NCBI GenBank assembly: GCA_020725265.1
Contig: DYFK01000005.1
Location: 121,192-185,191 of the forward strand
Source of the DNA: Hydrogenophilus sp.
Lineage (GTDB): Bacteria; Pseudomonadota; Gammaproteobacteria; Burkholderiales; Thiobacillaceae
Length of the DNA: 64,000 nucleotides
Reading direction: 5' to 3'
Positions within the stretch are counted from its first letter, which is position 1. The number at the start of each line of letters is the position of its first letter. The notes under the pieces were generated by a model, which was given only the letters and a program-made list of their open reading frames with translations, searched no databases and was not told the origin of the DNA. The translations under genes were made by a program, and so were the position numbers. Below, one piece after another: positions 1-9,772 of this stretch.

Positions 1-258
1 GTCATAGTCGGTCGGGGTGGCGATGACCACGAATTCCGCGCCCTCATAGGCGTCGCGTTTGTCCAGGGTGGCGCGAAAATCCAGCTTGCGGTTCGTCAGG
101 TAGTCCTCGATCTCGGCATCGACGATGGGCGACTCCTTGCGATTCAGCATCGCCACCTTCTCGGGCACGATGTCGAGCGCGACCACTTCGTTGTGCTGGG
201 CAAGCAGGATGGCGTTGGACAGACCGACGTAACCGGTGCCGGCGATGGCGATTTTCAT
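1..258 (-). CDS. ugd: UDP-glucose 6-dehydrogenase, N-terminal part (runs off the left edge)
   Basis: Only the first 86 codons are in the window; the gene continues past base 1. The product oxidises UDP-glucose to UDP-glucuronate with NAD, feeding capsule, exopolysaccharide or LPS sugars. The N-terminus shows the Rossmann motif [15 protein letters not shown] (residues 7-21), then VALDI at the end of the second strand and an SPIVD segment, all close to the short enterobacterial-type Ugd from memory. The start is the ATG at 258. It lies 44 bp downstream of pyrF on the same strand, so read-through from pyrF is possible. The family is clear; the substrate is inferred from resemblance to Ugd rather than GDP-mannose dehydrogenase. 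Confidence 0.85.
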   Translation of the reverse strand, partial: MKIAIAGTGYVGLSNAILLAQHNEVVALDIVPEKVAMLNRKESPIVDAEIEDYLTNRKLDFRATLDKRDAYEGAEFVVIATPTDYD

Positions 259-302
259 GGTTGTACTCCCTCCTGGATCAAGAATCGGAAATGCTTGCGG
301 CG

Positions 303-1007
303 TCAGCGCGCGAGCCCGGCGATTTCCGCCGCGATCTCGCGTAGCGCGGCGACCGGATCGCCGGCTTGGGTGATCGGCCGACCGATCACCAGATAATCGG
401 AGCCGGCCCGGATTGCCTGGGCGGGTGTCAGGATGCGGGTCTGATCGGCGGCATCGCTACCGGCAGGCCGGATGCCGGGCGTGACCAGGAAGAATCCCTC
501 GCCCATGGCCTGACGCAGGGCAGGTGCCTCGCGCGCCGAACAGACGACACCGTCGAGACCGGCATCGCGCGCCAGCCCGGCCAGACGCAATACCTGGGTT
601 TCCGGCTCGTCGGCGACACCGACCGCGCGCAATTCCTCGCCACCCATGCTGGTCAGCACGGTCACCGCGATCAGTAATGGCCGTTCACCCGGCCCCTCCA
701 GCGCTTCGCGCGCGGCCGCCAGCATGCGCGGTCCGCCGCTGGCGTGGACATTGATCATCCAGACGCCGAGGCGGGCCGCTGTCTTGCAGGCCTGAGCCAC
801 GGTATTGGGAATGTCATGGAACTTGAGATCGAGGAAAACCGCATAGCCCTGATCGACCAGCTCCTCGACGAAGGATGGTCCGGCGGCGACGAACAATTCC
901 TTGCCAACCTTGAGACGACACAATTCCGGGCGCACTCGCGCGACGAAACGACGCGCGGCTTCGGGGTCCGGATAATCGAGCGCGACCACGATCCGCGATT
1001 CATTCAT
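303..1007 (-). CDS. pyrF: Orotidine 5'-phosphate decarboxylase
   Basis: This cytosolic enzyme decarboxylates OMP to UMP, the last step of de novo pyrimidine synthesis. The 234-residue protein has VALDYPD near the N-terminus, the catalytic [11 protein letters not shown] (DxKxxD) block around residues 58-68, and the phosphate-binding PGIRP and GRPIT segments near the C-terminus. The start ATG at 1007 is chosen over an upstream in-frame ATG because it begins the conserved core and has GGAAAGG about nine bases upstream. It overlaps the end of lapB by 8 bp, so the two are translationally coupled. Length is normal for the family. Confidence 0.95.
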   Translation of the reverse strand: MNESRIVVALDYPDPEAARRFVARVRPELCRLKVGKELFVAAGPSFVEELVDQGYAVFLDLKFHDIPNTVAQACKTAARLGVWMINVHASGGPRMLAAAREALEGPGERPLLIAVTVLTSMGGEELRAVGVADEPETQVLRLAGLARDAGLDGVVCSAREAPALRQAMGEGFFLVTPGIRPAGSDAADQTRILTPAQAIRAGSDYLVIGRPITQAGDPVAALREIAAEIAGLAR

Positions 1008-2157
1008 GTTCAACCCTTTCCGGCGCGATGCTCTCCCAACGCGCGCATGCCGGACACTGCCAGAAATACTGACGTGCCTTGAAGCCACAGTGGCCGCACA
1101 GATAGTAGGCGGAGCGGCTGACTTGGCGGTGCACCAGATCCTGAGCCAGCCGCCCTTCCATCGACTCCGGCTGCACGGCGTTGCTGGCCTGAAGATAATC
1201 GTCGAGCGCGCGCAGGCTGGGATGCCGCTTCAACTCCTCCGCCGCGAGCCGCCGCGCGGGCTCCCAGCCTTGGCGCTCGGCGACGGTCTGGAACAGCAGG
1301 TGCAGGAGATCCGGACTTGGCATCCGTTCCAGATAGCCACGCAACAGCTCGATCGCCTCGGCATCACGGTCCAGGCGGTGGTGCGCCTGAAGCAGCCGTT
1401 CCGCCACCACGGTCAGATAGCGGGGATTCAATTCCTCCAGGCGGCGCCAGGCCTCGATGGCGGCTTCATCGCGGCCGGCCCTGGCCTCCAGATCACCCAG
1501 CAGCATCCAGGCGCGCGCGGACCGGTGATTTTGCCCGAGCGCGGATTCGAGATGGCGGCGCGTGGTCTCGTGATCGCCCTTCAACGTCGACGCCTGCGCC
1601 ATCTCGCAGTAGTAATGCGCGGTGTCGGCGTTCTGCGCCGGGCAACCGAGCTTTTCCAGCCTCGCCGCCGTCTGGATGGCCTGCTCCCAGTCCTTGGTCA
1701 GCACCTGGATTTCCAGGATGTTGCGCAACGCATCGCGCGCGTGCACGCCACTGTCGAGCCGATGGAATACCGACTCCGCGCGATCCAGCAAGCCGGCTTT
1801 CAGGAAATCCTCACCGAGTTCGTACATCGCCTTGAAGCGTTGTTCCTGCGAGAGATCGGCGCGATCGACCATGTTCTGGTGGATGCGGATGGCCCGATCC
1901 AGCTCGCCGCGGCGACGAAACAGCGCGCCTAGCGCGAAATGCAGTTCGAGCGTGTCCGGATCAAGCTTGGCAACCTCCAGGAAAGCCTCGATGGCTTTGT
2001 CCGGTTGTTCGTTCAACAGGTAGTTCAGGCCTTTGAAATAGGAACGCGGCACCGCCCGCGATTCCTGCATGACATGACGAATGTCGACCCGCGCGGCGAT
2101 CCAGCCGAGCGCGAAAAAAAGTGGAATGACCAGAAAAAACCAGGCTTCGAATTCCAT
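1000..2157 (-). CDS. lapB: Lipopolysaccharide assembly protein B (TPR protein)
   Basis: LapB (YciM) is an inner-membrane-anchored TPR protein that, in enterics, adjusts LpxC turnover by FtsH and so sets LPS synthesis. The 385-residue product has one N-terminal membrane helix (about residues 5-20, rich in F, L, I, A), then TPR repeats across roughly residues 40-330. It ends in a rubredoxin-like metal knuckle with cysteines at about 354, 357, 368 and 371. All these hallmarks are present. It starts two bases after the lapA stop and overlaps pyrF, so lapA-lapB-pyrF form one transcription unit. Confidence 0.93.
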   Translation of the reverse strand: MEFEAWFFLVIPLFFALGWIAARVDIRHVMQESRAVPRSYFKGLNYLLNEQPDKAIEAFLEVAKLDPDTLELHFALGALFRRRGELDRAIRIHQNMVDRADLSQEQRFKAMYELGEDFLKAGLLDRAESVFHRLDSGVHARDALRNILEIQVLTKDWEQAIQTAARLEKLGCPAQNADTAHYYCEMAQASTLKGDHETTRRHLESALGQNHRSARAWMLLGDLEARAGRDEAAIEAWRRLEELNPRYLTVVAERLLQAHHRLDRDAEAIELLRGYLERMPSPDLLHLLFQTVAERQGWEPARRLAAEELKRHPSLRALDDYLQASNAVQPESMEGRLAQDLVHRQVSRSAYYLCGHCGFKARQYFWQCPACARWESIAPERVEHE

Positions 2158-2159
2158 GT

Positions 2160-2459
2160 TCAGGATTTCCCGGCCATGTCCGATTCCGCCTGGCTCAAGG
2201 CCCGGCGCATCGCGCGCAATTCACGATAGCGGCGCAACATGCTGACGGAACAGGCCAGCAGGCCAACCAGCAGACCGGCCGCGAACGCGATCAGGATGAC
2301 CAGCGACAATGGGGCCTGCCATTCCAGCCCCAGGAAGTACCGGATGCTGACGTCGTCGCTGTTCCTGGCAGCGAAGCCAAGCAGGATCAGAAACAGGACC
2401 AGCTTGATGGAAAGAGCGATCGGGCGCACGGGCAGGCGGATGAGTGATGTGCGCGGCAT
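2160..2459 (-). CDS. lapA: Lipopolysaccharide assembly protein A (DUF1049)
   Basis: This small membrane protein is the usual partner of LapB. The 99-residue product has two hydrophobic helices (about residues 13-29 and 48-68) and a basic, coiled tail (RRYRELRAMRRAL), the LapA layout. The ATG at 2459 is chosen because it begins a normal-length LapA. No strong ribosome binding site is visible upstream, and a longer upstream start would run through the ihfB terminator. It ends two bases before lapB. Confidence 0.85.
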   Translation of the reverse strand: MPRTSLIRLPVRPIALSIKLVLFLILLGFAARNSDDVSIRYFLGLEWQAPLSLVILIAFAAGLLVGLLACSVSMLRRYRELRAMRRALSQAESDMAGKS

Positions 2460-2503
2460 TGTAACGACTGGCGGAGCAGCCCACCACACGCCAGGCCGGA
2501 ATG

Positions 2504-2530
2504 AAAAAGGGCGCCAGTCATGGCGCCCTT
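2504..2530 (-). terminator. Rho-independent terminator after ihfB
   Basis: Read on the minus strand, AAGGGCGCC and GGCGCCCTT pair around a short loop and are followed by a run of five T. It lies 25 bp beyond the ihfB stop and 45 bp before the lapA start. It therefore separates the rpsA-ihfB unit from lapAB-pyrF, with some read-through likely. Confidence 0.8.
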
Positions 2531-2554
2531 GGGCATGGCCCGAAAGCCGGCTGT

Positions 2555-2842
2555 TCAACTTTCCTGAAAATCGACGCGATCGCGCAGTTCCTTGCCCGCC
2601 TTGAAGTGGGGCACATACTTGCCGCCAACGTGGACCTTCTCCCCGGTTTTCGGGTTACGTCCCACGCGCGGAGGTCGATAATTCAGGCTGAAACTGCCGA
2701 AACCACGTATCTCGATGCGCTCGCCCTGCACCAGGCTGGCGACCATGGCATCGAGAATGGTCTTGACGGCGAGCTCCGCGTCGGTCGCCACCAGATGGGG
2801 GTGGCGCTCCGCCAGCCGGGCGATCAGCTCCGACTTGGTCAT
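2555..2842 (-). CDS. ihfB: Integration host factor subunit beta
   Basis: IHF-beta pairs with IHF-alpha to bend DNA at specific sites in replication, recombination and transcription. The 95-residue product starts [12 protein letters not shown] and carries the HU/IHF signature [18 protein letters not shown] (about residues 46-63), including the intercalating-proline arm region. The ATG at 2842 has a GGAGG ribosome binding site eight bases upstream, inside the last codons of rpsA. A start six codons earlier lacks this. The rpsA-ihfB order is the usual one in proteobacteria. Confidence 0.95.
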   Translation of the reverse strand: MTKSELIARLAERHPHLVATDAELAVKTILDAMVASLVQGERIEIRGFGSFSLNYRPPRVGRNPKTGEKVHVGGKYVPHFKAGKELRDRVDFQES

Positions 2843-2856
2843 GGCGCCAACCTCCA

Positions 2857-4572
2857 TCACTCGGCGCTCTTGTTATCGAGCTTGGCTTTCAGCAGCGCGC
2901 CGAGATTGGTGGTGCCGGTCGATTGTTCGGACGCCAGCTTGCGCAGGGCTTCGGACTGCTCGGCGGCATCCTTGGCCTTGATCGACAGGTTGATCTGGCG
3001 GTTCTTGCGATCGATGTTGATGATCACCGCTTCCACCTCTTCCTCTTCCTTCAGGTGGGTACGGATGTCCTCGACGCGATCGCGGGCGACCTCGGAAGCA
3101 CGCAGGTAACCTTCGACCTCGCCATCGAGCTGGATCACGGCGCCCTTGGCATCCATCGACTTGACCGTGCCCTTGACGATGCTGCCCTTGTCATGAGTGG
3201 CCACGTAGGCGTTGAACGGATCGTTCTCCATCTGCTTGATGCCCAGGGAGATGCGCTCCTTCTCGACATCGATGGCCAGCACCACGGCTTCCACTTCCTC
3301 GCCCTTGCGGTAGTTGCGCAGGGCCTCCTCGCCGGGCAGGCTCCAGGACAGGTCGGACAGATGCACCAGACCATCGATGCCACCAGGCAGGCCGATGAAC
3401 ACACCGAAATCGGTGATCGACTTGATCTGGCCGCGCACCTTGTCGCCCTTCTTGGCGTTCATGGCGAAATCGTCCCAAGGATTGGACTTGCACTGCTTCA
3501 TGCCCAGGGAGATGCGGCGACGATCCTCGTCGATCTCCAGCACCATGACCTCGACTTCCTCGCCCAGGGAAACAACCTTCGACGGGTTGACGTTCTTGTT
3601 GGTCCAGTCCATCTCGGAAACGTGCACCAAGCCCTCGATGCCCGGCTCGATCTCGACGAAACAGCCATAGTCGGTGAGGTTGGCGACCTTGCCGAACATG
3701 CGCGTGCCGGTGGGGTAACGGCGGGAAAGGCCGACCCACGGGTCCTCGCCCAGCTGCTTCAGGCCGAGGGAAACGCGGTTCTTTTCCTGGTCGAACTTGA
3801 GCACCACGGCGGTGACTTCGTCGCCGACATTGACCACTTCGGACGGATGCTTGACCCGGCGCCAGGCCAGATCGGTGATGTGCAGCAGACCGTCGATGCC
3901 ACCCAGATCGACGAAGGCGCCGTACTCGGTGATGTTCTTGACCACGCCCTTGACGATGGCGCCTTCCTTCAGGCTGGCCAGCAGGGCTTCGCGCTCGGCG
4001 CCCATGCTCTGCTCCAGCACGGCCTTGCGCGACACCACGACGTTATTGCGCTTGCGGTCCAGCTTGATGACCTTGAACTCGGATTCCTTGCCCTCGTAGG
4101 GGGTGGTGTCCTTGACCGGACGCACGTCCACCAGCGAGCCCGGCAGGAAGGCGCGGATGCCGTTACACATGACCGTCAGGCCACCCTTGACCTTGCCGTT
4201 GATCAGACCCTTGACCACGCGGCCTTCTTCCATCGCCGCTTCCAGATCCAGCCAGGCGGCGAGACGACGGGCACGATCACGCGACAGCTTGGTGGAGCCG
4301 TAGCCGTCTTCCAGCGACTCGATGGCGACGGACACGAAGTCGCCGACATTGACCTCGACCTCGCCGCGATCATTCTTGAATTCCTCGACCGGGATCAGGC
4401 TCTCGGACTTGAGACCGGCGTTGACGGTGACGAAATTGTCGTCGATGCCCACCACCTCGGCGGTGATGACTTCGCCCTGGCGCATTTCCTGTTTGGAAAT
4501 GCTTTCTTCGAACAGCGCGGCAAAGGATTCGGCAAAGGATTCGGTGGGTTGGGTGGCGGTAGCGGTGGACAT
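2857..4572 (-). CDS. rpsA: 30S ribosomal protein S1
   Basis: S1 binds mRNA on the 30S platform and aids initiation on structured or leader-poor messages. The 571-residue protein contains six S1 RNA-binding repeats; the clearest carry [29 protein letters not shown] and [15 protein letters not shown] motifs. Length is slightly above the E. coli protein (557). The start ATG at 4572 begins the typical MST...[11 protein letters not shown]-terminus. It lies between a terminator behind cmk and ihfB 14 bp downstream. A promoter must lie in the roughly 40 bp upstream or inside the cmk region. Confidence 0.97.
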   Translation of the reverse strand: MSTATATQPTESFAESFAALFEESISKQEMRQGEVITAEVVGIDDNFVTVNAGLKSESLIPVEEFKNDRGEVEVNVGDFVSVAIESLEDGYGSTKLSRDRARRLAAWLDLEAAMEEGRVVKGLINGKVKGGLTVMCNGIRAFLPGSLVDVRPVKDTTPYEGKESEFKVIKLDRKRNNVVVSRKAVLEQSMGAEREALLASLKEGAIVKGVVKNITEYGAFVDLGGIDGLLHITDLAWRRVKHPSEVVNVGDEVTAVVLKFDQEKNRVSLGLKQLGEDPWVGLSRRYPTGTRMFGKVANLTDYGCFVEIEPGIEGLVHVSEMDWTNKNVNPSKVVSLGEEVEVMVLEIDEDRRRISLGMKQCKSNPWDDFAMNAKKGDKVRGQIKSITDFGVFIGLPGGIDGLVHLSDLSWSLPGEEALRNYRKGEEVEAVVLAIDVEKERISLGIKQMENDPFNAYVATHDKGSIVKGTVKSMDAKGAVIQLDGEVEGYLRASEVARDRVEDIRTHLKEEEEVEAVIINIDRKNRQINLSIKAKDAAEQSEALRKLASEQSTGTTNLGALLKAKLDNKSAE

Positions 4573-4614
4573 GAATAAACCTGGTTGAGGCCGCGGTGAA
4601 ACGGCACGGTGGTT

Positions 4615-4670
4615 GAAAACAAAAACCGAAAGGCTCGCCGCTCCCTGGGGAGCGGGGGCAAGCCTTTCGG
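4615..4670 (-). terminator. Rho-independent terminator after cmk
   Basis: The stem CCGAAAGGCT (4626-4635) pairs perfectly with AGCCTTTCGG (4661-4670), and an inner GC-rich stem follows. On the minus strand the hairpin runs into TTTTTGTTTT. It begins four bases beyond the cmk stop and ends the serC-cmk cluster before rpsA. Confidence 0.85.
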
Positions 4671-4674
4671 CGGT

Positions 4675-5337
4675 TCAGGCGGCGGCGCGGTAGGCGTCGA
4701 TCACGAAAAACACGGCCTGATCGATGCTCAGGCCGGTGGTGTCGAGCAACAGCGCGTCCGCCGCCTGTTTCAGGGGGGCCGAGGCACGGGCGGCATCGCG
4801 CGCGTCCCGTTCGGTCAGATCCTGAAACAGGGCGGCGAGGTTAGCATCGAATCCTTTTTCAATCAACTGCTTATAACGCCTTTTGGCGCGCTCCTCCGCG
4901 CTCGCGGTCAGGAACACCTTGACCCGCGCGTCGGGGAAAACCACGGAGCCCATGTCGCGGCCATCGGTCACCAGCCCGGGTGGGCGCCGGAAATCGCGCT
5001 GAAGATCGAGCAGGGCCGCGCGTACGTCGGGCAGCGCGGCGATGCGCGAGGCCGCCCTGCCTGCATCCTCGGTGCGAATGGCGTCGCCGACCGGTTGTCC
5101 GTCCAGATAGACCTCGATGCCGTCGAAGCGCAAATCGAGCGCGCGCGCCAGGGAGGCGAGCGCGGCCTCGTCGTCCAGGGCCACGCCGGCACGGGCGGCG
5201 GCATGCGCGGCGACCCGATAGATGGCGCCGCTGTCGAGGTAATGGAAACCGAGTTCGCGCGCGACCAGCGCCGCGACCGTACCCTTGCCGGACGCCGACG
5301 GGCCGTCGATGGCGATGACCGGAATCGCGCCGTTCAT
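4675..5337 (-). CDS. cmk: Cytidylate kinase
   Basis: This enzyme phosphorylates CMP and dCMP to the diphosphates. The 220-residue protein opens with the P-loop [10 protein letters not shown] (about residues 9-18). It also shows YRVAA, the CMP-binding [13 protein letters not shown] block and the lid region [10 protein letters not shown]. The start ATG at 5337 overlaps the aroA stop in an ATGA arrangement, so the two are coupled. The aroA-cmk-rpsA order is conserved in many proteobacteria. Confidence 0.96.
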   Translation of the reverse strand: MNGAIPVIAIDGPSASGKGTVAALVARELGFHYLDSGAIYRVAAHAAARAGVALDDEAALASLARALDLRFDGIEVYLDGQPVGDAIRTEDAGRAASRIAALPDVRAALLDLQRDFRRPPGLVTDGRDMGSVVFPDARVKVFLTASAEERAKRRYKQLIEKGFDANLAALFQDLTERDARDAARASAPLKQAADALLLDTTGLSIDQAVFFVIDAYRAAA

Positions 5338-6662
5338 GCCGCGCCCCCGAAATCGCCACCGGTGATTTCGGCGAACCGCGGGAAATACCCGGGGAAAGTC
5401 TTGTTGACGCACTTCGGATCGTTGATACGCACCGGCACGCCGCCCAGCGCGACCAGCGAGAAACACATGGCCATGCGATGGTCGTCGTAGGTGTCGATGG
5501 CGGCGTTGGCGACGAGTTTCGCCGGCGGCGCGACCCGGATGAAATCGGCGCCCTCTTCCACCGTCGCGCCGAGCTTGCGCAGTTCCGTGGCCATGGCGGC
5601 GATGCGGTCGGTCTCCTTGACCCGCCAGGAAGCGATGTTGCGCAACGTGGTGGCGCCGTTGGCGAACAGCGCCAGCACGGCCAGGGTCATGGCGGCATCG
5701 GGGATGTGGTTGCAGTCGAGGTCGACGGCATGCAGGCGATCGGCGCAACCGAGCCGGCATTCGATCCAGTTCGGGCCAAAGCCGATTTCCGCGCCCATGC
5801 GCGCCAGCGCCTCGGCGAAACGGACATCGCCCTGGATGCTGTTCCGGCCGACGCCCTCGACCCGCACCGGCCCATGGCCGATGGCGCCGGCGGCGAGGAA
5901 GTAGGAGGCCGAGGAAGCATCGCCCTCGACCTCGATCTCGCCCGGGCTGGCATAGCGGGCGGCCGGCACCGTGAAACGACGCCAATCGTCGCGGCGGACC
6001 TCGATGCCGTAGCGGCGCATCAGGTTGAGGGTGATCTCGACGTAGGGTTTGGAAATCAGCTCGCCATCCACGTTCACCACGACTTCCCGGCCAAGCAGCG
6101 GCGCCGACAGCAACAGGCCGGTCAGGTACTGGCTGGAAACGCTGCCCTTGACCGTGATTTCCGGAGTGACCGTGTCCGGCGGCAGGATGTGCAGCGGCGG
6201 GTAACCGTCGTTCTCGGTGTAATCGATGCAAGCGCCGGCCTGGCGCAGCGCGTCGACCAGATCGCCGATCGGACGCTCGTGCATGCGCGGCACGCCGGAC
6301 AGCGTGTAATCACCGCCGGACAGCGCGCAAGCGGCGGTCAACGAGCGGAACGCGGTGCCGGCGTTGCCGAGAAAGAGATTGGCGTACTTGACCGGGAATG
6401 GGCCACCGACACCCTCGACCCGATAATCGTCGGTCTCGCCCAGACGCTGCCAGGACACGCCCAGCCGATGCAGCGCGTCGAGCATCACCCGGGTGTCGTC
6501 GGAATCGAGCAACCCCTTGACCTGGGTGGCGCCGGAAGCCAGCGCCGACAACAGCAGGATGCGGTTGGAGATGCTTTTGGAACCGGGCAGGCGAACGTTG
6601 CCGCGGGCACCGGGCAGGGCCGGCAGATCGAGGAATTCGGTGGGGGGATTCCGGTTGGTCAT
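5334..6662 (-). CDS. aroA: 3-phosphoshikimate 1-carboxyvinyltransferase (EPSP synthase)
   Basis: EPSP synthase joins PEP to shikimate-3-phosphate, the sixth step of the shikimate pathway. The 442-residue product has [10 protein letters not shown] near the N-terminus, the conserved [10 protein letters not shown] block, and HIPDAAMT and ETDRI motifs in the second half. The GNAGTA-type active site is that of the class I enzymes. The start ATG at 6662 overlaps the tyrA stop by one base (TGATG). Confidence 0.96.
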   Translation of the reverse strand: MTNRNPPTEFLDLPALPGARGNVRLPGSKSISNRILLLSALASGATQVKGLLDSDDTRVMLDALHRLGVSWQRLGETDDYRVEGVGGPFPVKYANLFLGNAGTAFRSLTAACALSGGDYTLSGVPRMHERPIGDLVDALRQAGACIDYTENDGYPPLHILPPDTVTPEITVKGSVSSQYLTGLLLSAPLLGREVVVNVDGELISKPYVEITLNLMRRYGIEVRRDDWRRFTVPAARYASPGEIEVEGDASSASYFLAAGAIGHGPVRVEGVGRNSIQGDVRFAEALARMGAEIGFGPNWIECRLGCADRLHAVDLDCNHIPDAAMTLAVLALFANGATTLRNIASWRVKETDRIAAMATELRKLGATVEEGADFIRVAPPAKLVANAAIDTYDDHRMAMCFSLVALGGVPVRINDPKCVNKTFPGYFPRFAEITGGDFGGAA

Positions 6663-7531
6663 CAGTCGTGTCGGTTCTTGAGCCAGAGATGTCGGGCATC
6701 GCGCGCCCGGGCGAAAAGTCGTTCCAGCGCGGCGCCGTCGCCACGTTCGAGCAGCTCGCGGATGTCGCCGAGCTTGGCGACATAGGCATCCAGTTCGGCC
6801 AGCAAAGCGTCGCGATTGCCCAACGCGATGTCGCGCCACATTTCCGGATGGCTGCCGGCGATCCGGGTGAAATCCCGGAAGCCGGAGCCGGCATAGCGGA
6901 AATAGGCATCCGCGCGTTGCCGCCCGGCCAGTTCGTCGACCAACGCGAAGGCGGCCAGATGCGGGAGATGGCTGACCGCCGCGAACACCCGGTCGTGCTC
7001 GGCGGCGTCCATGCGCGTCACCCGCGCGCCGCAGGCGTGCCAGAGCGCCTCGACCCGATCGACGTCGGCGGCCTGATTTTCTGGCAACGGCGTCAGGATC
7101 AGCGGCTTGCCGCGATACAGGCCTTCGCGGGCGGCGCCGGCGCCGCTGGTTTCGGCCCCGGCGATCGGGTGCGCCGGCACGAAGCGGTCGATGTGGTCAG
7201 GCAGCTCGGCGCGCGCCGCCGCGATCACGTCCAGCTTGGTGCTACCGGCGTCGGTGACCAGGCAGCCGGCCGGCATGGCCGGCGCCAGTTCGCGGAACAG
7301 CGCGGGCATGGCCCCGACCGGCACCGCCAGCAAAACCAGATCGGCATCGGCGACGGCAGTCGCGGCATCGGTGGCGATCGCGTCGATGATGCCGCGTTCG
7401 CGCGCCCGTTCCAGATTGGCGTGACTCCGGCCGACGCCGGTGACGCGTCCGACCAGGCCCTGGCGACGCAGATCGAGCGCGAACGAGCCGCCGATCAGGC
7501 CGACGCCGATCACGACCAGATGGCCGATCAT
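6662..7531 (-). CDS. tyrA: Prephenate dehydrogenase (TyrA family)
   Basis: It makes 4-hydroxyphenylpyruvate from prephenate (or tyrosine from arogenate) with NAD(P). The 289-residue protein has the dinucleotide-binding GVGLIGGSF (about residues 8-16), DAGSTK, the catalytic HPIAG(A)E region and [11 protein letters not shown]. It is a stand-alone TyrA with no chorismate mutase or ACT domain. The ATG at 7531 overlaps hisC as ATGA and is preferred to an upstream in-frame ATG lying inside hisC. Substrate specificity cannot be told from sequence here. Confidence 0.93.
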   Translation of the reverse strand: MIGHLVVIGVGLIGGSFALDLRRQGLVGRVTGVGRSHANLERARERGIIDAIATDAATAVADADLVLLAVPVGAMPALFRELAPAMPAGCLVTDAGSTKLDVIAAARAELPDHIDRFVPAHPIAGAETSGAGAAREGLYRGKPLILTPLPENQAADVDRVEALWHACGARVTRMDAAEHDRVFAAVSHLPHLAAFALVDELAGRQRADAYFRYAGSGFRDFTRIAGSHPEMWRDIALGNRDALLAELDAYVAKLGDIRELLERGDGAALERLFARARDARHLWLKNRHD

Positions 7532-8637
7532 CCGAGCACCTCGGCGAGCGTCTCCAGGAAACGCGCGTTCTGCGCTGGCAGGCCGATGCTCACGCGCAAC
7601 CATTCGGGCATGCCGTAATTGGCCACTGGTCGGACGATGACACCGCGCCGCAGCAGGGCCTGGAAGACGCCGATGCCATCGACGCCGGCGCGATCGACAC
7701 GAACGCAGACGAAGTTGCCGGCCGAGGGCAGATAGGTCAGGCCCATGTCGGTGAACGCACGGGTCAGTTGCGCCATGCCGGCGTCGTTGACGCGCTTGGT
7801 CTCGGCCAGGAAATCCATGTCGTCAAGCGCGGCGGCGGCCGCGGCCAGGGCCGGGCCGTTGACGTTGAACGGCTGGCGCACGCGGTTGAGCAGATCGGCC
7901 AGCTCCGGCCGCGCCAGCGCGTAGCCGACACGCAGCCCGGCCAGACCATAGGCCTTGGAGAAGGTGCGGGTGACGATCAGGTTGGGGAATTCCGTCAGCC
8001 AGGCCACCGAGGGCGCGCGCGCCGACGGTTCCAGGTATTCGCCATAGGCCTCGTCGAGCACCACCGCGATCCGCGCCGGCAGCGCGCGCAAGAAGTCGTG
8101 CAGCGCACCCGGCGCGATCAGCGTGCCGGTCGGATTGTTCGGGTTGGCGATGAAGATCACCCGAGTGTCGTCTCGCACCGCCGCCAGCATGGCATTGAGG
8201 TCGTGGCCGAAATCACGGGCCGGGGTTTCGATACCGGTGGCGCCGGCGGCCTGGGTGGCGAGCGGATAGACCGCGAAGGCGTGGCGCGAATAAATCGCCG
8301 AGGCGCCAGGCGCGAGCAGCGCGCGGGCAACCAGTTCGAGCACGTCGTTGGAACCGTTGCCGAGCACGACGCCGGCCATGTCCACGCCCAGGCGGGCGGC
8401 CAGCGCGGATTTCAACGCGAAGCCGTTGCCGTCCGGATACAGCGCCAGTTCATCCAGGCTGGCGATGGCGGCCGCGCGCGCCAGCGGGCTTGGTCCGAGC
8501 GGATTTTCGTTGGAAGCGAGCTTGACGATGGCGGCCTCGTCCAGATTCATTTCGCGCGCCAGTTCGGCGATGGGTTTCCCTGGCTGATAGGGGGCGATGG
8601 CACGGATGTGCGCCGGAGCGAGATCACAGGGCGACAT
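7528..8637 (-). CDS. hisC: Histidinol-phosphate aminotransferase
   Basis: This PLP enzyme interconverts histidinol phosphate and imidazole-acetol phosphate. Lodged between pheA and tyrA it may also transaminate phenylpyruvate and 4-hydroxyphenylpyruvate. The protein (369 residues from this start) has LASNENPLGPS, NPNNPTGT and the Schiff-base lysine region SKAYGLAGLRVGY. Other in-frame ATGs lie at 8649 and 8664. None has a clear ribosome binding site, so the start is uncertain by up to nine codons. It is the HisC2-type copy found in aromatic clusters. Confidence 0.9.
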   Translation of the reverse strand: MSPCDLAPAHIRAIAPYQPGKPIAELAREMNLDEAAIVKLASNENPLGPSPLARAAAIASLDELALYPDGNGFALKSALAARLGVDMAGVVLGNGSNDVLELVARALLAPGASAIYSRHAFAVYPLATQAAGATGIETPARDFGHDLNAMLAAVRDDTRVIFIANPNNPTGTLIAPGALHDFLRALPARIAVVLDEAYGEYLEPSARAPSVAWLTEFPNLIVTRTFSKAYGLAGLRVGYALARPELADLLNRVRQPFNVNGPALAAAAAALDDMDFLAETKRVNDAGMAQLTRAFTDMGLTYLPSAGNFVCVRVDRAGVDGIGVFQALLRRGVIVRPVANYGMPEWLRVSIGLPAQNARFLETLAEVLG

Positions 8638-8701
8638 GATCGTATGCATGGTGAACGGGAACACGGGACGTCGCGCTCGGGAACCGGACCGGCGCCATGA
8701 C

Positions 8702-9769
8702 TCAGACCGCGACCGGGTAGGCGCCGAGCACCTTCATGAAGGCGCTGCGTGCCTCGACCTCGGCCAGCGCGGGCTGGATCGCGGGATCGGCGGCGTGCCC
8801 CTCGATGTCGATGTAGAAGACGTACTCCCAGGCACCGTTGCGCGCGGGTCGGGATTCCAGCCGGGTCAAGCCGATGCCGTGGGCGGCCAGCGGCGTCAGC
8901 AGCTCGAGCAGTGAACCGGGCCGGTTGCGTGTCGACAGCACCAGCGAGGTCTTGTCGCGGCCGGACGGCGCGGTGTCTTCCCTACCCAGCACCAGGAAGC
9001 GCGTGGTGTTGCCGGGTTCGTCCTCGATGTCCCGGGCAACGATGGCCAGGCCATGATGTTCGGCCGCCAGCTCGCCGGCGATCGCGGCGGTGGCGGCATC
9101 CTCGCCAGCCAGTCGCGCCGCCTCGCTGTTGCTGGCGACCGGCACTGTCTCGACAGCGGGTAGGTGCCGATTCAGCCACTCGTGGCACTGGCCGAGCGAC
9201 TGCGCGTGCGAGTAGACGCGAGTGATGCCGTTCAGGACGTCGGCGCCGGGCTGGCGCATCAGATGCTGGCGCACCCGCAGCATGACCTCGCCACAGACGC
9301 GCAGGCTGGTGTTCAGCAGCAGATCGAGGGTGCGGTTGACCGCGCCCTCGCTCGAATTCTCGACCGGCGCCACGCCGTAATGCGCTTCGCCGCGCTCGAC
9401 CGCGCGGAAAACCTCGTCGATGCTCGGACAGGCCAGGCCATGCGTGGCATGGCCGAAATGCTTGACGGCGGCGGCTTCGGAGAAGGTGCCGCTGGGTCCC
9501 AGATAAGCAATGGTCAGCGGCTGCTCCAACGCCCGGCAGGCCGACATGATTTCCTTGTACAGCACCGAAATCGATTCCGCCGGCAGCGGTCCGGCATTGT
9601 TGTCCTGCATGCGCCGCACCACCTGGGCCTCGCGCTCGGGCTTGTAGACGATGCCATTCTTGAGGTGGCCGATCTCCTGGGCCAGACGGGCACGTTCGTT
9701 GAGCAAGCGCAGGACTTCGTCGTCGATCGCGTCGATGCGGCCGCGCAGGGTGAGAAGCTGTTCACTCAT
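8702..9769 (-). CDS. pheA: Bifunctional chorismate mutase / prephenate dehydratase
   Basis: It turns chorismate into prephenate and then phenylpyruvate for phenylalanine. The 355-residue protein has an N-terminal AroQ chorismate mutase helix bundle (about 1-85; LRGRIDAIDDEVLRLLNER), a prephenate dehydratase domain (about 90-270; YLGPSGTFSEAA, ENSSEGAVN, NTTRF) and a C-terminal ACT domain for phenylalanine feedback (about 280-355; ESRPARNGAWEY). All three parts look intact. It starts three bases after the serA stop. Confidence 0.96.
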   Translation of the reverse strand: MSEQLLTLRGRIDAIDDEVLRLLNERARLAQEIGHLKNGIVYKPEREAQVVRRMQDNNAGPLPAESISVLYKEIMSACRALEQPLTIAYLGPSGTFSEAAAVKHFGHATHGLACPSIDEVFRAVERGEAHYGVAPVENSSEGAVNRTLDLLLNTSLRVCGEVMLRVRQHLMRQPGADVLNGITRVYSHAQSLGQCHEWLNRHLPAVETVPVASNSEAARLAGEDAATAAIAGELAAEHHGLAIVARDIEDEPGNTTRFLVLGREDTAPSGRDKTSLVLSTRNRPGSLLELLTPLAAHGIGLTRLESRPARNGAWEYVFYIDIEGHAADPAIQPALAEVEARSAFMKVLGAYPVAV

Positions 9770-9772
9770 GGC

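Noticed and set aside
2923..4578. Long plus-strand reading frame (551 codons) opposite rpsA
   Set aside because: It lies entirely antisense to a certain S1 gene; high GC leaves the opposite frame open, and its translation is low-complexity His/Asp/Leu-rich with no family match.
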